From Scalesia atractyloides (lineage: Eukaryota > Streptophyta > Magnoliopsida > Asterales > Asteraceae), in the NCBI GenBank assembly GCA_947069175.1, contig CAMTDV010000023.1:86624391-86688390 (forward strand): 64,000 nt of DNA, given 5' to 3'. Below are positions 11,706-22,219 of the stretch, in pieces. The translations under genes and the position numbers were made by a program. The first letter of the stretch is position 1. The number at the start of each line of letters is the position of its first letter. The notes under the pieces were generated by a model. The model was not told the origin of the DNA, searched no databases, and saw only the letters and a list, made by a program, of their open reading frames with translations.

Positions 11706-13035
11706 TCATGCATGACGTTTTTTAGTCGACATACCCATGTGTTGGGTCCAGCTCTCTGGTGTCTTCATCGGAGTAATAGCTATTGGGGTGCAGGCTATCA
11801 CTTTCTTTTGTACTGGTTGAACAGTATTGACAATTATGATATCATAAATGCGTTGTAGTCTTTGGCATAGCCTTTCATTTGTGGCAGGGCCTGTCTCTAC
11901 TTTGTTAAAGATGATTTGTTGTTCCATCTTTTCTAAAGCTTTTTCTCATGCTTTGGCAGTGGAGTGTTACTGTGACTGGTGATAATACAGTTGTGGCTGT
12001 AGTAATTCACCTTATTAAAGCTTCCTGTTTTTATTTTTTGTAGATTGTCAAGAATCTTCAAAAAACTTTTGATTCTGTTTTCTACCCAATTGTCTGGGTC
12101 TTCATATTTTTCTTCCATAACTTTAGATGGATTGACGGTCCTTGTCTTGGCGAGACCGATTTCTAGGTGATGGTAGCTCTGGAAACTTTTTTCTTGGTAC
12201 AAGTCAGGAAGTGTAGATGTGCATTTCACAAAGATGTTGGCATCTTACGCAGCTGCAATCTTTTTCCGAAAGTTCTTGATAGCTTTCTTCATCCCTTCAG
12301 CTAATAAACTAATTTCTAGGAAATTAGAAGCAGGATAAATGTACTTAATTAACGCAGCAGAAAATGCTAGAGAAACAAGTTTTGGGCTTGCGCCTGGGCA
12401 AAAGATAAATAGACTTTTGGTGGCTTTATCTTCTGTATAAATGTGCTCGGATTCAAAGTCGTTTTGACTTAATGACCGTGCCTTAGACCATATAGACCTA
12501 AATTCTTCGAGAGAGACAATATCTTGGATTTCTCTTTCTTCTTGTTCTTCAAAAAATTTTGAGAAAAAAGGAGAAGCTTTTCTAAACTAAATAATTCTTT
12601 CTTGTTTCCTGGGTTTAAAAGGTTCAGGAAAAATTGTTACCTTTAAAGGTATTTCTTTCTTTCCCAAGTTGGCCGAATATCGTGTGGCTTCTTGTTGGGT
12701 TCGAGCTAGTGACCCGAACTTTTTATGTGTTACGTTTTCCCCATTCACGTTGTTTTTGACTATTGACCAGTCTTCATAGATACCTCTATGCTCCCCATCA
12801 AAAATAACATAAAATTTTGAGTTAGGTTTTTCTTGTTCTTGAACGAATTGCGAGTAGGTTGGTCTCAGTGAGACTTTCACAGTTTTTGGCAAACTGTCAG
12901 CCATCAACGGATTTGATATATCTTTACCAGAGCCGTTTGCTTCTAGACTAGATGAAGATTTAGTTCTTCATTTACTATGCTTTTGCTTTTTTCCAAAGCA
13001 ACAGGAGTAAACAGACTTAATTTTTCTTAACACTT
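11706..13035 (-). pseudogene. caulimovirus-type transactivator/viroplasmin (gene VI), broken
   Basis: The N-terminal half (12,587 up to about 13,035) keeps an open frame. It contains the RNase H1-like hybrid-binding fold that marks viroplasmins, seen as KFYVIFDGEHRGIYEDW and later KFGSLARTQQEATRYS. In known viruses this protein builds inclusion bodies and lets ribosomes translate downstream frames on the polycistronic RNA. The C-terminal half is spread over two further frames (11,933-12,229 and 11,706-11,927) that contain YEDPDNWVENRIKSFLKIL-type sequence and end in a basic tail. At least two frameshifts or stops separate the pieces. It is last in the gene order and immediately precedes the promoter. 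Confidence 0.75.
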
Positions 13036-13339
13036 TGCCGTTTGAGAGGGAATAGATTCAGATTTTCCTTTCGGATTCATGCTCTCAGTAAGCAGTTGGT
13101 TCTAGACTTTCTTCATAGAGAGTTATTCTTTCTTGAATAGACTTTAATTCTATAAGAAGAATTATTTCTCTGAGGCGTAAAGCCTTTAATTCTTCCATAA
13201 ATTTTTCTTTTTCTTTCTATTTATGAAAATGGAAATTTTTTCTTCTTTCTATGTCTTATGAAAAAGGAAAGAAAAGGTCATGGTCCATTGTGAACGATTT
13301 CTAGTTCCTTTTATAGGTGGAAAAAGGTGTTTTCAAAAC

Positions 13340-15362
13340 ACTATTTTATGATGGCTCTAATCTTTGAAAGTCTCGTGTCAGGCAGTCTGCCAGCACGTTT
13401 TTTATTCCCTCGAGATGCTCAATGTCGAACTAGTATCTTGAGAACCACATTTGCCATCTGACAAGACGGCCTTGTTTATTATCTCCAGAATTTTTGTTTT
13501 AAGGAAATAAGTGAAATTTTTATTATCTGTCCTTACGAGGAATTTTACCAGGGTAAGGTAGATGCAAAATTTTGAAATAGTATTTTTTACCGCTAGTAAT
13601 TCTTTTCATTACTGTGGTAATTTCCTTCCGCTTGTTTAAAGCTTCCCGAAGTGTACTTACATATTTCTTCCTTTTCGGCTGTTCTGGCCTTCAAAACTCC
13701 TCCCAATAATCATGAGAAACGTCTGTTTCTATAATTAAAAAATCACCTTCTTTTAGAAGATAAAGTTTATGAAAACTTGTTAAGTTCTTTTTTATCTTTT
13801 TGATGTAATCTGTATCAGACTGTTTCCATTCCCATACATAATCCTTTTTTAATTTCACCTGTAATGGTTTTCTAAGTTCTGCAAGTTTAGGGATGTAACT
13901 TTCCGCATAAGTTAAAATACCAAAAACCTTTGAAGATGTTTTTTATCTTCTAAAGCATCTGGTAATTTGTGTAAATTTTCCAAGATATGCTTTTGTGGAC
14001 AATGAGTCCCTTGATCTATTTCAAGACCTAAAAAGTTTATCTTTGTTATAAAAAGATTTGCTTTATTTTTTGACAAAATAATCCCATATTTTTCAACTGT
14101 ATTTAAAACTGATAAAACATGAAAATAGTGTTTATCTTCGGAGTTTGAGAAAACAATAATATCGTCAACATAGACTGTACAATAATTTTATAACCCTCTT
14201 AAAGCATCTTGCATATGTCTTTGCAATATGCTTGGCGCTTGTTTTAATCTAAAAGGAACTACCCTCCATTGGTAATGACCATCTGGACATGTAAATGTAG
14301 TTAATAACTGAGATTTTTCATCTAATAGTACCTGCCAGAAACCGCTCTTACAGTCAAAGGTAGAAAAATAGGTTTTTCCTCTTAAGAGTGTTAATACTTC
14401 CTGCATACAAGGCAGGTTATGGCTGTCACCCTTAGTAGCTGCTTTGATTGCTTTGTAGTTTACAACCATGCGCTTTTTTCCCCTTCTTTTCTCAGCTTTG
14501 TTTTCCACAAAAAATGCTTGAGACATATGAGGCGATTTGCTTGGAATGATTAGGTTTAGATCAAGTAACTCTTTAATTTGCTTGCTAAACTCTTCTCGAT
14601 CTTGTGGACTGTATTTCATAGGTTTTACTCTAATCACAGCTTTAGGATCAATTAATTCTATTGATACTTTCATCCAACTTTTGGATTTCTTTGGATCAAT
14701 AGAATTTTCTGAACATACCTTTTCAAGTAACTCTTCTATTTTTTGAAACTTTGCATTTCCAGAAAGTATTTTTCTTCTGGCTTTATAATTTCTTATGTTA
14801 TATTGGTGCCAGGGACTTGTTTTGTTTTTGAATCTTTTTTCATTGATTCAAGAAAACCAGGTTTTCCAACCAGAAAAGCTTTTGTTATCTTTTTAATCAA
14901 GATCATTTCTTGATTAAGGTGAAAAGATACCCTATCTAGCTATTGGGTAAAGGTCCATATAGCTGACAGAAATTATTTCCAAGGAGCAAATCTATTCCTG
15001 TTTCTTGTTGATAAATAGTAGGAATGGGAAATGATTCTCCTGAAAATTAGACTATAAGGTTTCTACAAACCTTGTTAAGTCTTATTGTATCTTAGTTTGC
15101 AATTGTCACCTTGATATCTTTGGGAGTATTTTCCCATAGATCTTCAGGTATGACATGTTTGCTTGCCAGGCAGAGACTAGCTCATGTGTCTACATAACAA
15201 TGTAAAGTTATTGCTTATCCTTTTAGAAAAAATTTCCTTTGATATAAATGGAGTTTGGATTAGTTACATTTAAGAAAACTAATTCATTTTTCTTTTGAAG
15301 ATTTTTACAAAAATGTAAATTATCTGGATTTTCATCCCCTCATTTAAAGGATTGATTATCAT
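13340..15362 (-). pseudogene. caulimovirus-type protease-reverse transcriptase-RNase H (gene V), broken
   Basis: The domains are in the usual order. The protease active-site region near 15,155 should carry D-T-G, but the Gly codon is now a stop. A long open stretch at 14,188-14,673 is reverse transcriptase fingers and palm, with KKRMVVNYKA and STFDCKSGFWQVLLD. A TAA interrupts the frame at about 14,187, only a few codons before the catalytic YVDD, which is itself preserved. The RNase H end near 13,390-13,430 is recognisable (EHLEGIKNVLADCL). The enzyme would have copied pregenomic RNA into DNA. Protease, RT and RNase H are all separated by stops, so no functional polyprotein can be made from this copy. 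Confidence 0.8.
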
Positions 15363-16734
15363 TCATCTTGGGCTATCGCTATTCTCTGAAGATGAAGCAT
15401 ATTTTATTTTGAGCGAATATACCTGCATATAATCGTCAAAAATATTTTCTGAAGGATAGTATCCTTTCGTTTCTGCATCAGAAATAATTTTTACCTTTTC
15501 TGGAAATTTTTGTCTGTTAGGACATTCGTTGGCATAACGTCCCTCTTCAGAACATATCCAGCATCGACATTTTCTTTTCCCTTGTGGACAAACCTTAGGT
15601 TTTTCTTTCGAAAAGTATTTTCCCGGAGTGAATTTTCTTTTCTTAGTTTTTCAAAATCTTCTTTTGGTTTTATATTTTCTTTTGTCTTTCTTTTTGAAAT
15701 ATTTTTTGTTTTTCTCTTGATCACATCCAAAAGATAACTGAGGTCTTTCTGTTAATTTTTTGCAACAACTTTTGTTAAATATCTTTAACTGTTTTTGTTT
15801 ATTGGAGAAGTCGCAGTATACTGCATTTCTTCTTTAACAATTCTTGTAGCAAACCCGAGAGAGTGCATAGTCAGTTTTTTTTTCTTTATTCCATCGTTCC
15901 TTAGCCTTTTCTCCAACAATGAGAATTTTCATTAGATAGACTTCTATCCAAAAATGGTACTCACCCGTACTTAACTTATATAAATTTTGCTCAAAAAGAC
16001 AAGTAAAATCATCTAAAAACCATATATCACAAAGTTGTGACTGGGTTAGAGCGTGTCTTGCTTTTTCAAGCAATTTTTTATTCTGATGGTCCTTGTTTGT
16101 GAGGAAATCAAGACCTAAGATCATCATATACATGGCATTAATGATTTGCTCAAATAGGTCCTCACCATGTAAATCTTCATTCCAAGTTGTTCCTTTGATG
16201 AAATCTTGGACTATTCCTGTAGACTTATGTTCTACTAATAACAATAAAGCCTTTGCATTGGAAAATTCTTCTGGATTAGACTGAATGATTAGACTAATTT
16301 CAGTATTCCATTTGTCGATTGTTAGTTTTCTTTGATTAAAGTCGAAGATACATTCAATTTTAATGGTGTCTATTACTGTTGAGCTACCATTATTATTATT
16401 AGAATTAGGTATCCCCTTATAATATGGCATACTGAATTCAGACCTCGTGTTCTTGTTCTTATAGGATGGCTTGTAATTACTGCTACCAGTACTAGTGTGA
16501 TTCATCCTATATTTTGGAGTTTCTTCTTCTGAAGAGTCTTCTTCTTCAGTTTTAGGTTCTTTTATTGTAAAAACCTTTTCTTTGTTTTCAGGAAAATATT
16601 TTCTTTTAGATCTTTATTTTCTGAAAATCTCTTTTCACATTCTTGGTCACTTAAGGTCATAAGTTGAACAAGCTCATTAATTTGTTCGACTGATCATCAA
16701 AAATTTGCTCTAATTTTTGTGTAATAGAGCTCAT
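15363..16734 (-). pseudogene. caulimovirus-type coat protein (gene IV), broken
   Basis: The likely start is the ATG at 16,734 (MSSITQKLEQIFDDQ). An acidic N-terminal stretch (EEEDSSEEE) leads into the central capsid domain, open at 15,834-16,505 and containing IDKWNTEISLIIQ and ARHALTQSQLCDIWFLDDF. A basic Lys/Arg-rich segment follows, then the zinc finger near 15,560, CWICSEEGRYANEC. The histidine of the CX2CX4HX4C knuckle has become Arg. The end at about 15,363 is an acidic, Ser-rich tail. The span of about 457 codons is close to the family's usual length. Frameshifts separate the N-terminal, central and zinc-finger parts. Confidence 0.75.
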
Positions 16735-16764
16735 TTATCCACAAGATAAAATAACCTTTTTATC

Positions 16765-17275
16765 TTAAAGATCTTGTATTTCTTTTTCATAAAATTGTTT
16801 TTCTTGCTCTAACGGAGCAAGTTTTCTTATTTTAACATATGGATAAATACTCCAGTCATTCTATAGTTCATTGGTCCTTCGAATAACACTTTTGAGGTTA
16901 AAGTGATTTATACTAATTTCAACATTTAATTGTTGAAGAGAAGCCCTCATTTGACATTTATTAGTCATTTGAGGTTGATCTGAAAGGCTATTCTAAAGCA
17001 TTTGGGCTTTTAGAACTTCCTAGCGAAGGATTTCCCACATTAAAGTTGGGGAAAGTGTATTTTGAAATCTCCTTTTTTCATCAGAAATTTTTTCTTTATG
17101 CTTTTCAAGCTTTAAGGCTTGCTCTTCTTTTTTCTCGTCAATTTTTTCCGAGACATCCTTGATGATTTTAGCGGCTATAGCCTCTAGATTTTCGTTAGTA
17201 GTTAAATCATCTACCTTTTTTATTAATGCTTTAATTAATTCTTCTATTTTACTAAACTCATGTTGTAGAGATTAT
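16765..17275 (-). pseudogene. virion-associated protein-like coiled-coil gene (gene III position), broken
   Basis: One minus-strand frame reads FSKIEELIKALIKKVDDL and continues with long heptad-like stretches (KIIKDVSEKIDEKKEEQ). This fits the coiled-coil virion-associated protein that sits upstream of the coat protein in caulimoviruses. Later codons contain two stops before the frame ends at about 16,765. Identification rests on position and coiled-coil character, not on a strong motif. Confidence 0.5.
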
Positions 17276-17490
17276 TGTCATTCTAGCCTTAAGATCATTA
17301 ATTCTTTTTCTGGCAGCTAAAATTGTATTTTTCAAGGCTTTTATCCTTAGAGTTCTTGCTTTATGACTCTCCATAAAGTTTTTTCTAACTTGTCTTATTC
17401 TTATGAAGAAGATTTGTATTTCTGCTTCTTTTGAACAATTTCTCGTTCTAGGAGTCCTAGATTCCTAAGGATTAGTGATGATGTCATTTT
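17276..17490 (-). pseudogene. short basic ORF between movement protein and virion-associated protein
   Basis: About 70 codons remain here in mixed frames (MTSSLILRNLGLLERE, then KNTILAARKRINDLKAR). This is the place where the aphid transmission factor gene normally lies, but the space is less than half of what that gene needs. The factor is therefore absent or severely truncated, or this is a different small protein. Confidence 0.35.
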
Positions 17491-17499
17491 CCAGCTATT

Positions 17500-18455
17500 T
17501 CTTATAAGAATTTCGCCATATATGTCCACCTTTTCAGACATGGATCGTATTAATTGTCATTCAGTAAAACTAGATTCTCCTATTCGTAAAGAATTTCCAG
17601 TAAAACTGAGCCTAGGTCTAACTCCTAGAAGTGGTTTGTTTCGTGCAATATTAATTGCCCAATCTTCTTGTAACTGTGAGGGTTCCAAAAATTTACTTCC
17701 TTCTACAGTTCCAATATCTGAGAATATATATTCGATTGTTATATTCTATTTTTCTTTATACTCAATTGAATGAGTACTATTTGTTAAATTATACGAAATT
17801 AAATAATTAATCGTAAATATTTATTGCCGGGTTCCATAAGATCATTTCACACTCATGAATGAAACTTAATGTTTTATCGAAATATTTTGAATCGGGATGT
17901 AAGGCAAATTTAGGATAAATGGTAAACATAAATTTTCCATATGCTAAATTTTCTTATACTGCTCCTAGAAGAGCATCTTGTCTGTTGATAATCCTGTTAT
18001 CAACTAAGGCTATTTTTATAGGAAAATTAATTCCATCTTTAAATTGTGCTTTTAGAAGTATTTTTACTGCTCCTATATGCACAATGTTCATAGATCTTCT
18101 TAAATCAGGTTTAATAGCTAAAAGTCTTTTTGCTATTTCTCCTTTAGTTAGAAGTGGTAAATATACTTCTTCTGAAGTATCCTTTACATCTACTGAAAGT
18201 TCTTCAGTGTTGAAGCAGTAGAAAGTTTTGGTTTTTCTAGAGAAGGCTCTTGATACAAGACTCTGTAGATTATTAGGTTGATTAAAAACTCTTTTTGTGT
18301 CGAGCTTGAATTTAACCTTATTAATATTTTCTAGTTGATCAAAATTAATCGTATAATCTGATACAAAATCTTTTTCATTTTCCAGTTATTTCTTGGTTAC
18401 TTGATTCTTCAGAATCAGTTTCTAATGAGTCTTTTAGATTAATTTTAAAGCTCAT
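17500..18455 (-). pseudogene. caulimovirus-type movement protein (gene I), broken
   Basis: The start is MSFKINLKDSLETDSEE near 18,455. A frameshift follows near 18,375. The body continues in the next frame through NQPNNLQSLVSRAFSRK and LPLLTKGEIAKRLLAIKPDL to MNIVHIGAVKILLKAQFKDG and PIKIALVDNRI. That last section is the 30K-superfamily core (beta-strand LxxGxVxxxL type, followed by the D-N/D-x-R motif). A stop near 17,955 then interrupts it. In the virus this protein widens plasmodesmata for cell-to-cell movement. It is the first gene after the primer-binding site. Confidence 0.7.
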
Positions 18456-18494
18456 TTTGAATTTATTTCTTTTTAAGAAAACACGTCCCCATTT

Positions 18495-18540
18495 TCTTAA
18501 AAGAGCACATGGCTCTGATACCAATTGTGCTCTTTTAAGA
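18495..18540 (-). promoter_or_regulatory. pararetroviral tRNA primer-binding site within a hairpin
   Basis: TGGTATCAGAGCC on the minus strand is complementary to the 3' end of plant initiator methionine tRNA, which primes minus-strand synthesis in caulimovirids. The site lies in the 18-base loop of a perfect 14-bp inverted repeat (TCTTAAAAGAGCAC at 18,495-18,508 and GTGCTCTTTTAAGA at 18,527-18,540). The movement protein starts about 40 bases further on. Confidence 0.75.
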
Positions 18541-18552
18541 ATTGTTGAACAA

Positions 18553-18734
18553 GAACACAATCTCACACATTCTTTAAACCGGGCACCGATACCACAATGT
18601 TGGACTATCCGAGATTACACACTTGATATATGCTAGAACAAGTACTTTAGTTTATTCATCACATAGCAGAGCTTAAAAAACCAAGATTACAATAGAAAGT
18701 AAATGTAAAAAAGAAATGCACATTCTTGACCCAG
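18553..18734 (-). repeat. right direct repeat: copia LTR end plus primer-binding site
   Basis: This is the partner of the segment at 10,914-11,094 in the same orientation. The LTR end closes at 18,598, followed by a weaker primer-site sequence (GGTATCGGTGCCC). On the viral side the copies diverge right after the leader. On the outer side they diverge after CTTGACCCAG. Confidence 0.75.
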
Positions 18735-18770
18735 CTTCCAACATCTTCCAACGATTACTTACAACATAAA

Positions 18771-20567
18771 TTATTCCCTAGCAAATATTAATATCAAAGA
18801 ATGAGTGTCACTTGTTGCTCTTTCATTTAGTATTTTCTCACCAATGTATCGGCCTAACATCATAGAGGTTGCCGGAGGATTCGTTCCTGGTGAGCTGGAA
18901 AACGTAGAAGAATCCACAACTCGTAAAGAATTAACCCCTATGACTTTTAGATTGCTATCAACCACCTTATTTACCAAGCATCCACCATGCATATGCCAAA
19001 ATGTGGCTAATGTAGTACGACAGAAAGTTGCAATGGACTCCTCATCAGATGGATCCTTGGGTAATGATGGGCCAATATAACTGAAACGGTTATGACCAAG
19101 GATGCCAGGAAACTTATATTCTTCCATAGCCGGAGTTCTCAACATTTTATTAAGTACTTCAACAATTTTTCCGCATTGGTGTATGTCTTCGGTGCGCGAG
19201 TAATAATTAAACCGAACTCTTGGGCTAACTGTAACATCGAATGGTGATATCAAGTTAAGTGAGCCAGTTGATTTGGGTCTCGAGACCTTTCCAGCAACTA
19301 CCACCACACTTAAGTTTGAAGGTGGAATCAAATTCAAGAAAGGTATGAAAGGTATGATAGATGCAACTTGGGGACTATCAACGTATGGGCCATCTTTTGT
19401 GATCCCAGCCACGCGAACTCCTACATCAGGTAATCTAACCGGTACTAGAAGATTATTCCATTACGAGGAGGATCAGTCATAAATTGTCCGATAAACGGAT
19501 GGTCACGAACAACTGTAATATTCAGCGACAAAAGAGAAGAATTTGGCCCTAATCCGCTTAATAGCAAAAGTTGTGGACTCCCAATAGCTCCGGCACTCAA
19601 ATTACTTCTCCGCCTCTTCTTACACGTACCTCATGATGTTTTCCTTGGGGATCATGGTATGTAACGCGGATCGCAGCTTAGAAAAAAAAACAATAAAATA
19701 GTATGAGTTTGAACTACGCAAGAAAATAACCATTCGGAGTTCACTACTACAAACTTGACACTTGTGATTGAATACAATTAGCACAGATTTGCGATGACAA
19801 TCATAATGGTCGCAATAGTAGCAAATTCTTCCATTACTAGTGCAATTCCTATCACAAAAATCTTTTGAAAAAGAAGTATTCAAAAGAACGTGGAAATAAT
19901 TACCTAAAGATTTAGAGGTGGAGAATATGACTCGATCAACAATTGCATGAACTACCACCTTCATGTATTCAGGTTTGCTTTACTAAGGAGCTCCACAGAA
20001 CCATGTCGTCTACCGGAATCATCAAATGTTGAACCTCCAATCTTGGTGCCTTGTACATGGTCCAGGGTGAACGCGTTGTCTGGACCAACTCCAACTTCTA
20101 GGAGAGCATTAAACATGGAATCTTGCCACTTACGTAAACGATCTGTGCGAGTAACAATACTATTTTCTACCCACTCGTATGCGCTTTTAACCGCACTCAT
20201 ATCCATTCAATACCGGAGTTTCGGTAAAAGTAATCATTGGCTCGAGAATAAAACCCAAAATTTATCATGCTGCTACCTCCCAATACCCTACCTCTTGTGT
20301 TAAACACACCATCTTCAGAAATAAAGTTTTGAGCAGGGGAATCATCATGATTTGCGTATAAAAGGGGGTTTAAAGATCTATTCTCATATAAAATGTCAGG
20401 ATCTGAAGTGGCTACACCACCGCGCTCAAGTAGTAATACAGAAAACTTTTCGGATAAAGTTGCGGCTAATGGGCAACCGGTGGTCCCTCCTCCGACGATG
20501 ATGTAATCATATTCTTCCACCGGAGTGAAATCAGTGGCTTCGTATGTGAAACTAAGGTAACTGTCAT
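18771..20567 (-). pseudogene. GMC oxidoreductase, mandelonitrile lyase/HOTHEAD type, broken
   Basis: The protein is an FAD-dependent GMC-family enzyme. It opens with YDYIIVGGGTTGCPLA, the ADP-binding Rossmann motif, and continues with LLLERGG and GRVLGGSSMINFGFYSRA (GMC signature 1). SGLGP marks GMC signature 2 in the third segment. The C-terminal domain has FWHMHGGC, the catalytic His, then VVDSSTFSSSPGTNPPATSM and MLGRYIGEKIL. The second catalytic position is Asn (GTNP), as in HOTHEAD-like proteins, rather than His. A GT-AG intron is clear at 19,677-19,903, and another acceptor lies at 20,568. One-base indels break the frame near 20,204, 19,966, 19,597 and 19,450. The first exon, usually a signal peptide, is not recognisable. 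True hydroxynitrile lyase activity cannot be claimed. Confidence 0.8.
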
Positions 20568-20629
20568 CTGCATGGAATAGACAAAGCAGGTTGTTTGTTT
20601 AAGCCATAAAAGCTTGTCATACATTTACT

Positions 20630-20890
20630 TAAGGGTGGGTAAACGCACCCCATTAAGTAAAAGTAGAGAATGAAATCACTAATATAACAACGGGACGGAG
20701 TATGTTCAGTGAAAAAAAGATGACTAAACGCACCCTTGTGTAGGACGGAGTATGTTCAGTAAAAATAAGGATGGCTAAATGCACCACTGTGTGTTAAGCG
20801 CACACTCCTGTTGAGTAAAAGTAGGGAACGAAATCACTTATATAGCAAGGGACGAAGTATGTTTTATTAAAAATAAAAATTATAGGAGGG
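20630..20890. repeat. two imperfect repeats of about 110-120 bp
   Basis: The blocks GACGGAGTATGTTCAGT, AAGTAAAAGTAG(A/G)GAA and GAAATCACT(A/T)ATATA recur through this stretch, giving two to two and a half units, upstream of the GMC pseudogene. They may be a local duplication inside an intron or the 5' region of that gene. No element ends were found. Confidence 0.5.
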
Positions 20891-22219
20891 GAGATAGATT
20901 TAACACAAACTTTTTTTAATCATATAACTCGTGACACAAGTCATGATGGAGAGGACATGCCTGTAGTAGAATCTGGCTGTAAACAACATACGACTTTCCA
21001 CTGCAGTCCGATGAAGATCACGCGAAAAAAGAGCGCAGCCTCTTGCAACACTTGATGGTTCGGGCTTCTCATATTTGTTCAGGGCACAAAGGTAGAGAGG
21101 GGGTGGTTTTAAAAGAAAAAATGTAGTTGACTTTTGTGTTTGCTTAATTGTGATATAAAAATACATACGATAAGAGAGATCATTTAATCAAACGTTACGT
21201 GTGTATATAGAAATGTGTGTATATATATTGTATTTATAATTAATTTTTTATTTAAAGATAAATAAGAAAATTTAAAATAATAAAAGAATATATGGGTAAA
21301 TTGTCAAATTCATCCATGAGGTTTGGGAGTTCTTAAAATTGTCCATAACTTAACAATACATTTTAACTAAGTTACTAATTTGAATGAAAATAATAAATAA
21401 AATGAAACTTTAGCAACCTACAAACAAAAAGTTTTATTTTTTAACTAAAGTGATATAAACTTGAGACAATTTTGCCATTTTACTTATATATAAATTGAGA
21501 GAAAGGAATGAATGGTTAGAAATTAAAAGGTGGTGACAATGTGGCAATACTTTTGAATGTTTTTAAATTTTCTTATTGGTGTTTGTGAAGTATGAATGTT
21601 TTATTATATTGTAGCCGACTAGTACGTTTTTGAATGTTTCTGTAGTTCCTTATTTTGGATGGTGTAATTAGAGAAAAGTAAATTATTATGAAACCTAAAG
21701 TTATTAAATTATTTGTGTAAACAGGATGTTAAACCTTGAATTTTCAAGTGAACATAAGTTACAAGATTGTTAAAAGTGAATAAACTGTTAGAATAATTTG
21801 TAATATAAACCATTAATAACCGTTGATAATAACATGTTAAACCCAAAAAGGAAACAACGCTCTCAACTATCCCTACTAGAAAAAATCAGTAACATCGATG
21901 GAAAATTTTTTGTAGATTTGATACGTTGTTGTTTGTAATTGTGTATTTAACTCATTGTACTAATTAGTCTAACTTATTATTTGAATTTTATAATAACGTT
22001 TGGTGCCCTCTAGATTTACGTCTACCGTGGTGTTTATTGAAGTTGAATTGCATGTGGTTAAATTGAACTCCCAACGGAACCTTTCTATGTTTTTAAGATA
22101 TAATTATTAAATATTATAGCCTTTTATTTGAAACAAACACATATATTATACACATTAAATAAATACATATTAAATACATTAGAATCTCGTAATTTACAAA
22201 AATAATTTATATACATAAA
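20891..22219. other. no gene recognised
   Basis: AT-rich noncoding sequence. The missing first exon of the GMC gene would be expected here, but I see no clear signal-peptide exon. The minus-strand frame at 20,900-21,166 has no recognisable domain. Confidence 0.4.

Larger units (their letters stand above)
11095..18552 (-). mobile_element. endogenous pararetrovirus, caulimovirus type, inactivated
   Basis: About 7.4 kb on the minus strand holds a whole caulimovirus-type gene set in canonical order, reading from 18.5 kb down: primer-binding site, movement protein, small virion-associated proteins, coat protein, protease-reverse transcriptase-RNase H, transactivator/viroplasmin, then a TATA box and poly(A) signal. 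The total is close to one genome length (about 7-8 kb in the family). Every major gene has stops or frameshifts, so this is an integrated fossil, not a replicating virus. There is no integrase, as expected; such copies enter by illegitimate recombination. The separate transactivator and a zinc-finger coat protein place it nearer Caulimovirus and allied genera than badnaviruses. Dahlia is known to carry an endogenous caulimovirus, so an Asteraceae host would fit. Confidence 0.85.

Noticed and set aside
17522..18221. Plus-strand ORFs of 83 and 100 codons
   Set aside because: They are antisense to the viral movement protein, whose motifs are on the minus strand.
11095..18552. Badnavirus- or Petuvirus-type single polyprotein virus
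   Set aside because: Movement protein, coat protein, polymerase and a separate viroplasmin gene lie in distinct frames in caulimovirus order.
10914..18734. Direct repeats as LTRs of one 7.8-kb retrotransposon
   Set aside because: The repeats contain a primer site and leader inside them, and the sequence between is a pararetrovirus without integrase. They are not terminal repeats of that element.
18805..19482. Plus-strand ORFs over the GMC gene
   Set aside because: Antisense shadows. The conserved FAD enzyme motifs are all on the minus strand.
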